Source of the DNA: an uncultured Spirochaetales bacterium
GTDB lineage: Bacteria; Spirochaetota; Spirochaetia; Sphaerochaetales; Sphaerochaetaceae
NCBI GenBank assembly: GCA_937902565.1
Contig: CALFMX010000183.1
Coordinates: forward strand, 1-16,644
Reading direction: 5' to 3'
DNA: 16,644 nucleotides
This document shows, one piece after another, positions 7,272 to 13,930 of the stretch. A program made the translations under genes and the position numbers. Numbering within the stretch: the first letter of the stretch is position 1; each line of letters begins with the position of its first letter. The notes beneath the pieces were generated by a model. The model did no database searches and was not told the DNA's origin. It saw nothing but the letters and a program-made list of their open reading frames with translations.

Positions 7272-7300
7272 TATACAACAATCACTCCTACCCGTACAAT
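7272..7300 (+). promoter_or_regulatory. Candidate promoter of the TIM-barrel isomerase gene
   Basis: TATACA (7272-7277), a 17-bp spacer and TACAAT (7295-7300). Only 7 nt separate the -10 box from the ATG at 7308, so the transcript would start at or within a base or two of the start codon. No Shine-Dalgarno sequence at working distance is present. Confidence 0.4.
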
Positions 7301-7307
7301 ACAGGGC

Positions 7308-8177
7308 ATGAAACACCTAGGAATACGAGCCCACGATCTGGGCAGCTTCGCAAGTGCCGAAGCACTGGCTGACGCGGTCACCACCTATGGTGACTCCCTC
7401 CCCATCCAGCTGGCCTTCACCAAGGTCATCAAACCGGCTCCCCGCCTCAGTGACGAGTATGTCGCTGCATTCAACGACGCGCTGAAGGCACGGGGCGTAT
7501 GGGTTGCAGTCCTTGGCTGCTACATCAACCCGGTCCACCCCGACGAGGAGAAGCGCAACGAACAACTATCGCGCTTCGAGGAGCACCTCCGCCTTGCCCC
7601 CCTCTTGGGAAATCCCATCGTCGGCACCGAGACCGGGTCGCTGATGCCTGACAGCTCCTACCACGGGGAGACGAGCGAGCCGCGCGTACTGGACACCTTC
7701 TATCGCAGCATCGAGCGGCTGCTCGAGGCGGCGGTCAAGTATAACAGCGTCGTCGGCGTCGAGGCGGTCTATCGGCAAAACACCATCAGTACTATAGAAC
7801 GGATGCGCGCCCTCGTCGAGCACTTCGATACTCCGCACCTGCGCGTCATCTACGACCCGATCAACCTGGTGCCCTGGACCGGGATCCAGGAGGCGGATGA
7901 GTCGGTCCGGCTCACCCCCTCCGATGAAGCCCAACGCGTCTTCTTCACCCGTGCCCTCGATGCCTTCGGTTCCAAGATCGGGGCCCTGCACATCAAGGGC
8001 TACCGCCTTGACGAGAAGGGGTGGAAGATCGGGGACCTGCCGCAAGGGGAGGGGGTCCTCAACTGGGCGCTCCTCTTCTCAATGCTCAGGGAGCGCTCCA
8101 TCGATGTCCCGGGGCTCTTGGAGAATGCCAATCCCCTCACTATCAAGAAAACCCTGGCAAGGCTGGCCACCTACTAA
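7308..8177 (+). CDS. Sugar phosphate isomerase/epimerase (xylose isomerase-like TIM barrel)
   Basis: 289 residues of the AP-endonuclease-2/xylose-isomerase-like superfamily. Likely metal ligands are spaced as in the family: E152 (VGVEAVY), D183 (IYDPIN), H228 (ALHIKGY) and E272 (GLLENAN), with conserved N186 near the second. Such proteins isomerise or epimerise sugars, inositols or keto acids in the cytoplasm; the substrate is not evident. The reading frame stays open upstream to 7146, but that part runs through the GH28 coding region and reads as non-coding sequence; homology-like sequence begins at MKHLGIRAHD, so ATG 7308 is chosen. There is no good ribosome binding site and a -10 box lies 7 nt upstream, suggesting leaderless translation. 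It is divergent from the GH28 gene across a 49-bp gap, which fits a shared sugar pathway. Confidence 0.8.
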   Translation: MKHLGIRAHDLGSFASAEALADAVTTYGDSLPIQLAFTKVIKPAPRLSDEYVAAFNDALKARGVWVAVLGCYINPVHPDEEKRNEQLSRFEEHLRLAPLLGNPIVGTETGSLMPDSSYHGETSEPRVLDTFYRSIERLLEAAVKYNSVVGVEAVYRQNTISTIERMRALVEHFDTPHLRVIYDPINLVPWTGIQEADESVRLTPSDEAQRVFFTRALDAFGSKIGALHIKGYRLDEKGWKIGDLPQGEGVLNWALLFSMLRERSIDVPGLLENANPLTIKKTLARLATY

Positions 8178-8180
8178 CAG

Positions 8181-8219
8181 ACATACTCCCCTCTCATATC
8201 CTTGGTGAGGGGAGTATGT
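8181..8219. terminator. Perfect 13-bp hairpin between convergent genes
   Basis: Arms ACATACTCCCCTC (8181-8193) and GAGGGGAGTATGT (8207-8219) pair perfectly around a 13-nt loop. It starts 4 bp after the stop of the TIM-barrel gene and ends 21 bp before the stop of the thymidine kinase gene, the usual place for a bidirectional terminator. No T-run follows on either strand, so it may stop transcription poorly or serve mainly as an mRNA 3'-end stabiliser. Confidence 0.6.
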
Positions 8220-8240
8220 GCATAAGTGGGACCTTCGTGG

Positions 8241-9383
8241 TCAGAAGAGGAAGGGTTGGGCAAAGGAGACCGGTCGCTTGTTGTCAGAGAGCACCTTCTC
8301 CAGGTACGCAGTGTCCAGGTCCAACTGGGAGGCGAGGCGCAGCAGCATCTGCTCGGGGATGAGGTTCTGCTCGAAGAAGAGGAAGGCCAGCGCCTTCTCG
8401 GCGATGTTGTCGACCTTCAGGGCATTGAAGAGGATCTCCTCATCCTTCTTGCCGCTGAACCGCTCAGTGAAGTTCTCATAGAGGCGCGACCGCTTGATAT
8501 CCCCCTTCAGGGCGGCAAGCTCTTCAACGAGCTCTCCCTCGTCCCCACGGCTCGCCTTCTCCCCGAGCGGCTTGAGGTGGAAGAAGGTGTACTCCTTGCC
8601 CGGCAGGTAGTGGTGCTCATCACAACGGGCTGCGTAGTTGGGCTCGAGTCGGCTCTCCTTGGTGGCATCACCACCGACGATGATCAGGGGGTCGAAGTAG
8701 AGGGCCGGACACTCCTGCCCATCGACCTGGTAGTAGCGGTAGGTGTAGAAGGCGTCGTTGACGCAGTCATGGTGCTCACAGTAGGCGGTCAGGGGGATGA
8801 CATCGGTGGCCATCTCCAGCATCAGGCGCGCCGTCGAGTTGAAGAGGTCGCGGCGGAAGTTGAGGATCAGAGTGGGGAAGATGAACATCACCCCCCGCTC
8901 ATAGCTGTGGTTGCGTATCACATAGGCGATCCGCTCATCGAAGAAGGAGGCTTCGTCGATGATGAAGGTACCCACCGTCGGGTTGGCTTCGATCACCTGC
9001 TCAAGGGCAAAGGAGTCGCGGATCTTGGCGATGTTCTCCCCACACTGGATATACCCTCCGCGATAGGCGAGCGCATCATCAGGGTAGTCCACAAAGCGTG
9101 CCCCGTCGATCTCACTGCGTATGAAGAAGACCTTGCGCCGGTCCACCTCCCCGCTTGAGGTCAGCTGACGGACCCGCTCCCCCTTCCTCTGGGCGACTGC
9201 GGCATCACGCCACACCCGGGCCGCGAACTCGGTCTTGCCCGATCCCATGGGACCGATGACCAGGATCCGCCTGCCTGGTTGGGTGAAGTCGAAGTGGCTG
9301 AAGGTGTCATGGACAGCCAGGGTGGGGAAGCCCAGGCTCTTGAGGAAATCAGTGGCTTCCCCCGCCCCCTCAATGCGTGCCAT
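8241..9383 (-). CDS. tdk: Thymidine kinase, type II, with long C-terminal extension
   Basis: 380 residues, twice the roughly 190-220 of ordinary type II thymidine kinases. The kinase core shows a P-loop GPMGSGKT (44-51), the Walker B/catalytic block FIIDEASFF (140-148, E144 the expected base), [10 protein letters not shown] (172-181) and a zinc/lasso region with C202 and C207, then IIVGGD (234-239) and YAARCDEHH (250-258) that closes the thymidine site. The first cysteine pair is C-x4-C rather than C-x2-C. Residues 1-35 and about 270-380 are extra; the C-terminal part is predicted helical and matches nothing I can name. It phosphorylates thymidine to dTMP with ATP. The start overlaps the deoC stop by 14 bp, implying one mRNA for deoxynucleoside salvage; a GAGGGGG-like site precedes ATG 9383. 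Confidence 0.85.
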   Translation of the reverse strand: MARIEGAGEATDFLKSLGFPTLAVHDTFSHFDFTQPGRRILVIGPMGSGKTEFAARVWRDAAVAQRKGERVRQLTSSGEVDRRKVFFIRSEIDGARFVDYPDDALAYRGGYIQCGENIAKIRDSFALEQVIEANPTVGTFIIDEASFFDERIAYVIRNHSYERGVMFIFPTLILNFRRDLFNSTARLMLEMATDVIPLTAYCEHHDCVNDAFYTYRYYQVDGQECPALYFDPLIIVGGDATKESRLEPNYAARCDEHHYLPGKEYTFFHLKPLGEKASRGDEGELVEELAALKGDIKRSRLYENFTERFSGKKDEEILFNALKVDNIAEKALAFLFFEQNLIPEQMLLRLASQLDLDTAYLEKVLSDNKRPVSFAQPFLF

Positions 9384-10038
9384 GCTCCCCCTCTACGATG
9401 GCGATGGAGGCTGACGCTCCGATGCGTGTCGCTCCCGCTTCAATCATCGCCTTCGCATCCTCATAGGTGCGGATTCCACCGCTGGCCTTGACCCCAAGGT
9501 CCGGTCCAACGGTCTTGCGCATCAATTTCACATCCTCGACGGTCGCCCCGCCGCCGGCAAAGCCGGTCGATGTCTTCACGAAGTCGGCACCGCACGCCTT
9601 GGCGAGGCGGCAGGCCCTCACTTTCTGCTCATCGGTGAGCAGGCACGTCTCGATGATGACCTTCAGCTTTGCCTTGCCACACACCTTCTTCACCGAGGCG
9701 ATATCATGCTGGACCAGATCATCGTCGTGCCCCTTGAGCCAGCCGACGTTGATGACCATATCGATCTCTTCGGCCCCTGCCATGACGGCATCCTTGGCCT
9801 CATGGGCCTTGCTCTTGGTAGCCATGGCCCCCAAAGGGAAGCCTACCACGGTACACACCTTGACATCGCTCTTCTTCAGTAGCTTCACGCACAGCTCCAC
9901 CCAGCAGCTGTTTACACAGACCGAGGCAAAGTTGTATTTGATTGCTTCCTTGCACAGCTGCTCAATCTGAGCTTCAGTTGCTGTTGCGGCGAGCAAGGTG
10001 TGGTCGATCACTGCGGCGATACCCTCTTGTTGTTTCAT
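9370..10038 (-). CDS. deoC: Deoxyribose-phosphate aldolase
   Basis: 222 residues, the normal length of bacterial DeoC. The Schiff-base lysine K155 is in VKTSTGF (154-160), with D93 in IDMVINVG and K184 in KASGGIRT completing the catalytic set. It splits 2-deoxyribose 5-phosphate into acetaldehyde and glyceraldehyde 3-phosphate, allowing deoxynucleosides to serve as carbon source. The frame is open upstream to 10140, but the family begins near [16 protein letters not shown], and the ATG at 10038 has GGAGGG upstream at good spacing, so this start is chosen. tdk follows with a 14-bp overlap. The 100-bp gap to the divergent Nudix gene must hold its promoter; only a weak candidate (TTGCCC, 17 bp, TAAGCT on the minus strand) is seen. 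Confidence 0.93.
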   Translation of the reverse strand: MKQQEGIAAVIDHTLLAATATEAQIEQLCKEAIKYNFASVCVNSCWVELCVKLLKKSDVKVCTVVGFPLGAMATKSKAHEAKDAVMAGAEEIDMVINVGWLKGHDDDLVQHDIASVKKVCGKAKLKVIIETCLLTDEQKVRACRLAKACGADFVKTSTGFAGGGATVEDVKLMRKTVGPDLGVKASGGIRTYEDAKAMIEAGATRIGASASIAIVEGEHGTH

Positions 10039-10103
10039 AGAATCCCTCCGGTATGATGGTGTAGAAAGCTTACCCCAGAATGGCGTCGGGGGCAACGAGA
10101 ACC

Positions 10104-10130
10104 TTGACGAAGGAGGGGTCCCTCTATACC
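10104..10130 (+). promoter_or_regulatory. Candidate promoter of the Nudix gene
   Basis: TTGACG (10104-10109), a short 15-bp spacer and TATACC (10125-10130). Eight bases separate the -10 box from the ATG at 10139, so the message would be leaderless or nearly so. A GGAGGGG tract at 10112-10118 lies between the boxes and too far from the ATG to act as a ribosome binding site. Confidence 0.35.
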
Positions 10131-10138
10131 CTTGAACC

Positions 10139-11047
10139 ATGATTTTACAAGCCGTCGAACGATACTATACCTGGGCCCTCATCGCCATTCTCCTCCTGAA
10201 CCTCTCCCAACGGAAGATTCCAAACTCCACCAAGAAGCGGTTCGCCACCATCTACCTCGCCTCGGCCCTCCTCCTCTTCGAGGTCGGGGTGGTCACCATC
10301 CTCGCCCGGGGATGGAACCACAACTGGGCGTGGCTGCTCCTGGCCCTCTGCATAGGCCTGCTCTTCCTGCTGCGAAAGCGCGCCTTCCCCTTTCGTCTGA
10401 AGTGCGTCGAGTGCGGTGCCAAGCTCTCCTTCAACCAGGTCATCGGCGGTGATGAGAACCTCTGCACGACCTGCTACCATAAGGCCCACCCTGAGGAGGC
10501 CCCGCAAGCGGCCGAGGACGTGCCCGAAGCACTATCCGACCCCTTCACCGACCCCGATTCGGTGGACGAGATCGACTGGGATGGGTGGGAGCCCACCGAT
10601 GTCTGCGTGATCACCTACCTCTTCGATGGCGACAAGGTCCTCCTCATCGACAAGAAGACCGGACTGGGCAAGGGGTTGGTGAACGCCCCGGGCGGGCACA
10701 TCGAGGACGATGAGACCGCCGATGAGGCCGCGGTACGCGAGTTCAGCGAGGAGACCGGCCTCTCTGTTGGAGGCCTCACGATGGTGGGGGATCTCTACTT
10801 CCAATTCAAGGATGGCATGCGCCAGCGCGGCTACGTCTACTTCGCCTCCACCTATGAGGGAGCGATGCGGGAGACGGAGGAGGCCCGCCCCTACTGGGTC
10901 GATGTCTCCGCCATCCCCTACGACAGGATGTGGGCGGATGATATCCTCTGGCTCCCCCTTGCCATCGAAGGCAAGCGAATCGAGGGGTACTTCATCTTCG
11001 ACGGGGAGCGGATGGTCTCATCCCTGGTGAACGTCAAAGAGGAGTAA
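10139..11047 (+). CDS. Membrane-anchored Nudix hydrolase (MTH1-like) with zinc ribbon
   Basis: 302 residues in three parts. The N-terminus holds three hydrophobic helices (about 10-22, 36-56 and 63-79). A compact zinc-ribbon follows with CVEC (89-92) and CTTC (109-112). After an acidic linker comes a Nudix domain (about 152-302) with a complete Nudix box: G186, E192, R200, E201, E204, E205, G207. Near the end is Y-D-R-M-W-A-D-D (261-268) followed by WLPLA and G-Y-F-I-F, closely resembling the MW-x-DD segment of human MTH1 (NUDT1), whose W117, D119 and D120 read the damaged base. This favours an oxidised purine nucleoside triphosphatase. MTH1 and MutT are normally soluble, so the membrane and zinc parts are unusual. 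No Shine-Dalgarno is seen. The yigZ start lies 3 nt after its stop. Confidence 0.82.
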   Translation: MILQAVERYYTWALIAILLLNLSQRKIPNSTKKRFATIYLASALLLFEVGVVTILARGWNHNWAWLLLALCIGLLFLLRKRAFPFRLKCVECGAKLSFNQVIGGDENLCTTCYHKAHPEEAPQAAEDVPEALSDPFTDPDSVDEIDWDGWEPTDVCVITYLFDGDKVLLIDKKTGLGKGLVNAPGGHIEDDETADEAAVREFSEETGLSVGGLTMVGDLYFQFKDGMRQRGYVYFASTYEGAMRETEEARPYWVDVSAIPYDRMWADDILWLPLAIEGKRIEGYFIFDGERMVSSLVNVKEE

Positions 11048-11050
11048 GGG

Positions 11051-11650
11051 GTGAGGATTCTGAAGGCGAGGGCAGAAGCGGAGATCGAGGTTCGCAAGAG
11101 CCGCTTCATCGCCATCGCCCTTCCTATCACAGACCTTGGAGAGATCAAGGCGCTGGTCGCAGAGGCCCGCCTCCAGCACCCCGGGGCCAACCACGTGGTC
11201 CATGCTGCGGTGGTCGGTCCCGATGGACAGCAACTCAGCTACTCCGATGACAAGGAGCCGAAGAATACAGCAGGCAGGCCAGCGGTCGAGGTCCTCAAGG
11301 GGAGCGGAATCACCGATATCCTCGTCCTCATCATCCGCTACTTCGGCGGGACGCTGCTCGGAACCGGTGGCCTGGTGAAGGCCTATGGGGAGAGCGTCAA
11401 GGAAGTGCTCAAGGTAGCCAAGACCGAAGAGCTCATCGAAAAGAGCGCCTTCTCCCTTACGATACCCTATAACCTCTATGACCTGACAAAGATAGCATTA
11501 TCTGATGTTGATTCTGCTATCGAAACCGAAGAGTTCACCACCGATGTGACTATCACGGGTACGCTGCCCTCATCCAATGCCGATCCACTGCAGCGTGCAA
11601 TCGCCCACCTTACCAATGGCAGCGTATCGGTCGTCTTCACCACGTTGTAA
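11051..11650 (+). CDS. yigZ: YigZ/IMPACT-family protein
   Basis: 199 residues with the two-domain layout of the YigZ family: an N-terminal UPF0029/IMPACT domain and a C-terminal DUF1949-type ferredoxin-like domain (about 135-199). The family signature is clear: KSRFIA (16-21), HAAVVG, SDDKEPKNTAGRP (65-77) and LIIRYFGGTLLGTGGLVKAY (about 93-112). Eukaryotic IMPACT modulates GCN2 signalling; the bacterial function is not established. The start is GTG 11051 with GGAG (11041-11044) 6 nt upstream, inside the end of the Nudix gene, so the two are co-transcribed and probably translationally coupled. Its 3' end overlaps the M28 peptidase gene by 14 bp on the opposite strand. Confidence 0.88.
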   Translation: MRILKARAEAEIEVRKSRFIAIALPITDLGEIKALVAEARLQHPGANHVVHAAVVGPDGQQLSYSDDKEPKNTAGRPAVEVLKGSGITDILVLIIRYFGGTLLGTGGLVKAYGESVKEVLKVAKTEELIEKSAFSLTIPYNLYDLTKIALSDVDSAIETEEFTTDVTITGTLPSSNADPLQRAIAHLTNGSVSVVFTTL

Positions 11651-12998
11651 GCTTGGAGAACGAAAGTGTTGGAGCCCCTTCCTCAACCCGGGAAGCGGCC
11701 TCTTCGCTCTCCTCCCACAGGGTATGCGAATCGGCCAACTCAACCAGCCTGATAGCAATCGAGAGGGCACGCTCGACCGCCTGCACCTCGATTGCATCGA
11801 CGGTATCGGCGTCGGTATGGTAGACCGAAGCCTTGCTGCGGTCATCCCAGGCGACTGCGGTCAAGGTGGTGGCAGCAAATCCTGTCCGGCTCGCTGATGC
11901 AGCATCGGTCGCACCGGCCAGGCGGGGGATCGATTCGCTTTTCGCACTCCACCCCATCGAGCGGGCGATGGCAGTGCAGCGGCGGGCTAGCGGCTCGCTC
12001 AGAGGCTGCGTCCCGTTGACATCGCGTTCGAGGAAGGTCAGGCAGTCGGCCCAGTAGATCGAATCGAAGTTCAGCACAATGGCCCCCTCAGTCAACTCCG
12101 TATTGCGCTCATACCACGCCTTCGATCCCTGCAGGCCGATCTCCTCCCCGTCGAAGGAGCAGAAGACGAGCCGTGTCGATTCAAGGCCTCCCTCCCCCGC
12201 CCGTTTCCAATTGAAGTATCGTGCCAACTGGATGATGACTGAGGTGGAGTTGAGGTTGTCCCCGGCCCCGGGGGATGCCTTCTCGTCATAGAAGCGGATC
12301 AGGGGCAGGAAGCGGGGGGTGAGGGCGAGCATGACGGCGGTGATGATCCACACGCCAAGTGATGGTTTGCTGAAGAGCAGGATGATGGAGAGGAGGCCGG
12401 CGAGGAGGAAGAGGAGGATGGGGACACCGACGGTGAGGAGGTAGGAGAAGCGGTCGAGGCGATTGTGGCGAAAGAGCGGGGCACTGTCGTGGTGGGAGGT
12501 GAAGATGATGGTCTGCTCCACCTCCCCCTCGGGTTCGATGACGCCGTGGACGTTGATACCCTTGACGCTCTTGCGCGTATTCCTCACCACCGGCTTGTAG
12601 TAGTAGAGGGTGGTGACCAGGTAGACCATGTAGAGGGCAAAGAGGAGAAGGGACAGAAACGAGAGCCTGAAGGGCAGAAGCAGGACCAGGAATGGGTAGA
12701 GGTAGGCCATGACGGCAAGCGGCATGGAGTGGAAGGTCGGGTCGAGGGTCACCTCACCCTGCTCTGTACGGTCACAGAAGGGGGAGAGTGAACGCTCGAT
12801 CTCCCCGGCGGCCAGGTGGCTCGCCTCACTGCCGCTCGCTCTCGGCCCGAACTGCTCGATGAGGGAGCGGGTGAGGGCGATGGCCATGGTAGCCAAACGC
12901 CCGGCTTTCAGGCGCTCGACCTTTTGATTGGCACTCTTCTTCTCCCCTTCCACCAGTGGGGGAGTCTTCATTCGCTTGTGAAAAAGGGAGTACCGCAT
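11637..12998 (-). CDS. Membrane M28-family metallopeptidase
   Basis: 453 residues with the di-zinc ligand set of peptidase family M28 (aminopeptidase type): H169-x-D171 in TSHHDS, D247 in GAGDNLNST, the E285-E286 pair in FDGEEIGLQGS, D312 in NFDSIY, and H394 in YHTDADT. Hydrophobic segments at about 93-110 and 112-134 precede the catalytic region; two more (about 185-209 and 213-232) lie between the first and second ligand motifs, so the catalytic domain is split by a membrane hairpin. It likely removes N-terminal residues from peptides at the membrane. The frame continues upstream to 13151, but sequence before 12998 reads as promoter DNA. ATG 12998 lies 9 nt after a -10 box and lacks a clear ribosome binding site; ATG 12971 is an alternative. 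No signal peptide precedes the first hydrophobic segment. Confidence 0.8.
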   Translation of the reverse strand: MRYSLFHKRMKTPPLVEGEKKSANQKVERLKAGRLATMAIALTRSLIEQFGPRASGSEASHLAAGEIERSLSPFCDRTEQGEVTLDPTFHSMPLAVMAYLYPFLVLLLPFRLSFLSLLLFALYMVYLVTTLYYYKPVVRNTRKSVKGINVHGVIEPEGEVEQTIIFTSHHDSAPLFRHNRLDRFSYLLTVGVPILLFLLAGLLSIILLFSKPSLGVWIITAVMLALTPRFLPLIRFYDEKASPGAGDNLNSTSVIIQLARYFNWKRAGEGGLESTRLVFCSFDGEEIGLQGSKAWYERNTELTEGAIVLNFDSIYWADCLTFLERDVNGTQPLSEPLARRCTAIARSMGWSAKSESIPRLAGATDAASASRTGFAATTLTAVAWDDRSKASVYHTDADTVDAIEVQAVERALSIAIRLVELADSHTLWEESEEAASRVEEGAPTLSFSKLTTW

Positions 12999-13007
12999 AG
13001 TCGTTTC

Positions 13008-13036
13008 ATGATGGCGAGAGCGTAGGGCTCTGTCAA
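13008..13036 (-). promoter_or_regulatory. Promoter of the M28 peptidase gene
   Basis: On the minus strand there is a perfect TTGACA (13036-13031), a 17-bp spacer and CATCAT (13013-13008). The start codon at 12998 is 9 nt further on, so the predicted transcript has at most a couple of leader bases. Between here and the tRNA promoter (13037-13144) I see no further feature. Confidence 0.5.
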
Positions 13037-13144
13037 GGAAAGGGGCCAGCGGCCAGTTGGATTGGCAGTATGGGTCATCCTGCTTTCCAAGCCTTGGTTT
13101 TATCTCCGTATGCCGTGGGGAGAGAGGCAAGGCGCCGGGGGTGA

Positions 13145-13173
13145 TTGACAAAGATAGGTGCTCTTACTATAGT
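13145..13173 (+). promoter_or_regulatory. tRNA cluster promoter
   Basis: TTGACA (13145-13150), a 17-bp spacer and TATAGT (13168-13173), close to full sigma70 consensus as expected for stable RNA. The predicted start near 13180 lies about 45 bp before the first tRNA. It probably drives all five tRNA genes and perhaps the SRP RNA. Confidence 0.7.
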
Positions 13174-13224
13174 TGTAACCCGATTGACAGTCATGCACTG
13201 AGACTGGAAATCGTCTCTTGTTTT

Positions 13225-13309
13225 GGAGAGATGTCCGAGTGGTCGAAGGAGGCGGTCTTGAAAACCGTTGAGGCGCAAGTCTCCGAGGGTTCGAATCCCC
13301 CTCTCTCCG
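13225..13309 (+). tRNA. tRNA-Ser (TGA)
   Basis: Acceptor strands GGAGAGA and TCTCTCC pair fully, the discriminator is G, and a long variable arm marks a class II tRNA. The anticodon loop CTTGAAA gives anticodon TGA, reading UCA. CCA is not encoded. It is the first gene of the cluster. Confidence 0.95.
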
Positions 13310-13331
13310 GATTGGACAGTTTTTTTAAGTT

Positions 13332-13418
13332 GGAGAGGTGCGAGAGTGGCCGAATCGGGCTCCCTGCTAAGGAGTTGACCTGGTAACGGGTCCGGGGGTT
13401 CGAATCCCCCCCTCTCCG
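13332..13418 (+). tRNA. tRNA-Ser (GCT)
   Basis: Acceptor strands GGAGAGG and CCTCTCC, discriminator G, long variable arm. The loop CTGCTAA gives anticodon GCT, reading AGC and AGU. CCA is not encoded. A T7 run (13320-13326) sits in the spacer before it without an independent hairpin. Confidence 0.95.
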
Positions 13419-13432
13419 GATTTTTTACAGTA

Positions 13433-13506
13433 GAGACCATAGCTCAGCTGGATAGAGCATCAGTTTGCGGAACTGAGGGTCGGAGGTTCGAATCCTCTTG
13501 GTCTCA
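13433..13506 (+). tRNA. tRNA-Arg (GCG)
   Basis: Class I tRNA of 74 nt with acceptor GAGACCA/TGGTCTC and discriminator A. The anticodon stem TCAGT/ACTGA encloses TTGCGGA, so the anticodon is GCG, reading CGC (and CGU by wobble). The D-loop contains GGA, consistent with the A20 identity element for arginine. Most bacteria read these codons with an ACG (inosine) tRNA, so GCG is less usual. G at position 37 differs from the A common in ACG-type arginine tRNAs. Confidence 0.92.
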
Positions 13507-13537
13507 TAGAGTGTTTATGTCATTGTCATAATCACCG

Positions 13538-13624
13538 GGAGAGATGTCCGAGTGGTCGAAGGAGACGGACTCGAAATCCGTTGTACCGCTTGCGGTACCG
13601 AGGGTTCGAATCCCTCTCTCTCCG
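13538..13624 (+). tRNA. tRNA-Ser (CGA)
   Basis: Acceptor GGAGAGA/TCTCTCC, discriminator G, and a long variable arm built on the complementary GTACCGC and GCGGTAC segments. The loop CTCGAAA gives anticodon CGA, reading UCG. CCA is not encoded. Confidence 0.95.
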
Positions 13625-13646
13625 ATACCTTGGATTTTTTGTTCTT

Positions 13647-13731
13647 GGAGAGATGTCCGAGTGGTCGATGGTGCACGCTTGGAAAGCGTGTGTGCTGAGA
13701 GGCACCGGGGGTTCGAATCCCCCTCTCTCCG
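13647..13731 (+). tRNA. tRNA-Ser (GGA)
   Basis: Acceptor GGAGAGA/TCTCTCC, discriminator G, long variable arm. The loop TTGGAAA gives anticodon GGA, reading UCC and UCU. The SRP RNA begins only 3 nt downstream, so the two are likely processed from one transcript. Confidence 0.95.
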
Positions 13732-13734
13732 TTT

Positions 13735-13847
13735 CCCAGCCAACAGATTCTGAGCTATGGGTACCCACCCAACCCCGTCAGGACCGGAAGGTAGCAGCGG
13801 CAAGTGGGCCGCCCATGAGACTCAGGCGATTTGTTGGCTGGGTTTTT
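13735..13847 (+). ncRNA. ffs: Signal recognition particle RNA (4.5S type)
   Basis: Small bacterial SRP RNA, about 108 nt plus its T-run. The conserved tip appears at 13777-13798 (GTCAGGACC, then GGAAGG, then TAGCAGC), the symmetric and asymmetric loops that bind the Ffh M domain. The ends CCCAGCCAACA (13735-13745) and TGTTGGCTGGG (13832-13842) pair perfectly and are followed by TTTTT, so the closing stem probably also acts as an intrinsic terminator. The RNA lacks the Alu domain. With Ffh and FtsY it targets membrane proteins co-translationally. The position next to a serine tRNA is common in bacteria. Confidence 0.95.
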
Positions 13848-13850
13848 CTT
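13832..13850 (+). terminator. T-run end of the tRNA-SRP RNA transcript
   Basis: The 3' strand of the SRP RNA closing stem runs straight into TTTTTCTTT. With the complete SRP hairpin in front of it this forms an intrinsic terminator, separating the stable RNA unit from dnaX. Confidence 0.6.
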
Positions 13851-13901
13851 TCTCTCCCCCTGCCACCAGAACTCAAGCGCCTACCCCACCGCAATGAAAT
13901 G

Positions 13902-13910
13902 TGGTATACT
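13902..13910 (+). promoter_or_regulatory. Extended -10 promoter of dnaX
   Basis: TGG followed by TATACT (13905-13910) forms an extended -10 element 20 bp before the dnaX ATG. No convincing -35 box is found at 16-18 bp spacing, which is typical for extended -10 promoters. It probably drives dnaX-ybaB-recR. Confidence 0.5.
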
Positions 13911-13930
13911 CGGTCCACTATGGAGCGCCC

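Noticed and set aside
8226..9158. 310-residue plus-strand open frame opposite tdk
   Set aside because: The minus strand encodes a complete kinase core; the plus reading is a valine- and glutamate-rich shadow.
13184..13189. Second TTGACA before the tRNA cluster
   Set aside because: At 17-bp spacing the -10 position reads GAAATC, which is not a plausible box; the upstream promoter at 13145-13173 is far better.
13320..13326. T7 run after the first tRNA as a terminator
   Set aside because: No independent GC hairpin precedes it apart from the tRNA itself, and four more genes of the cluster follow without clear promoters.
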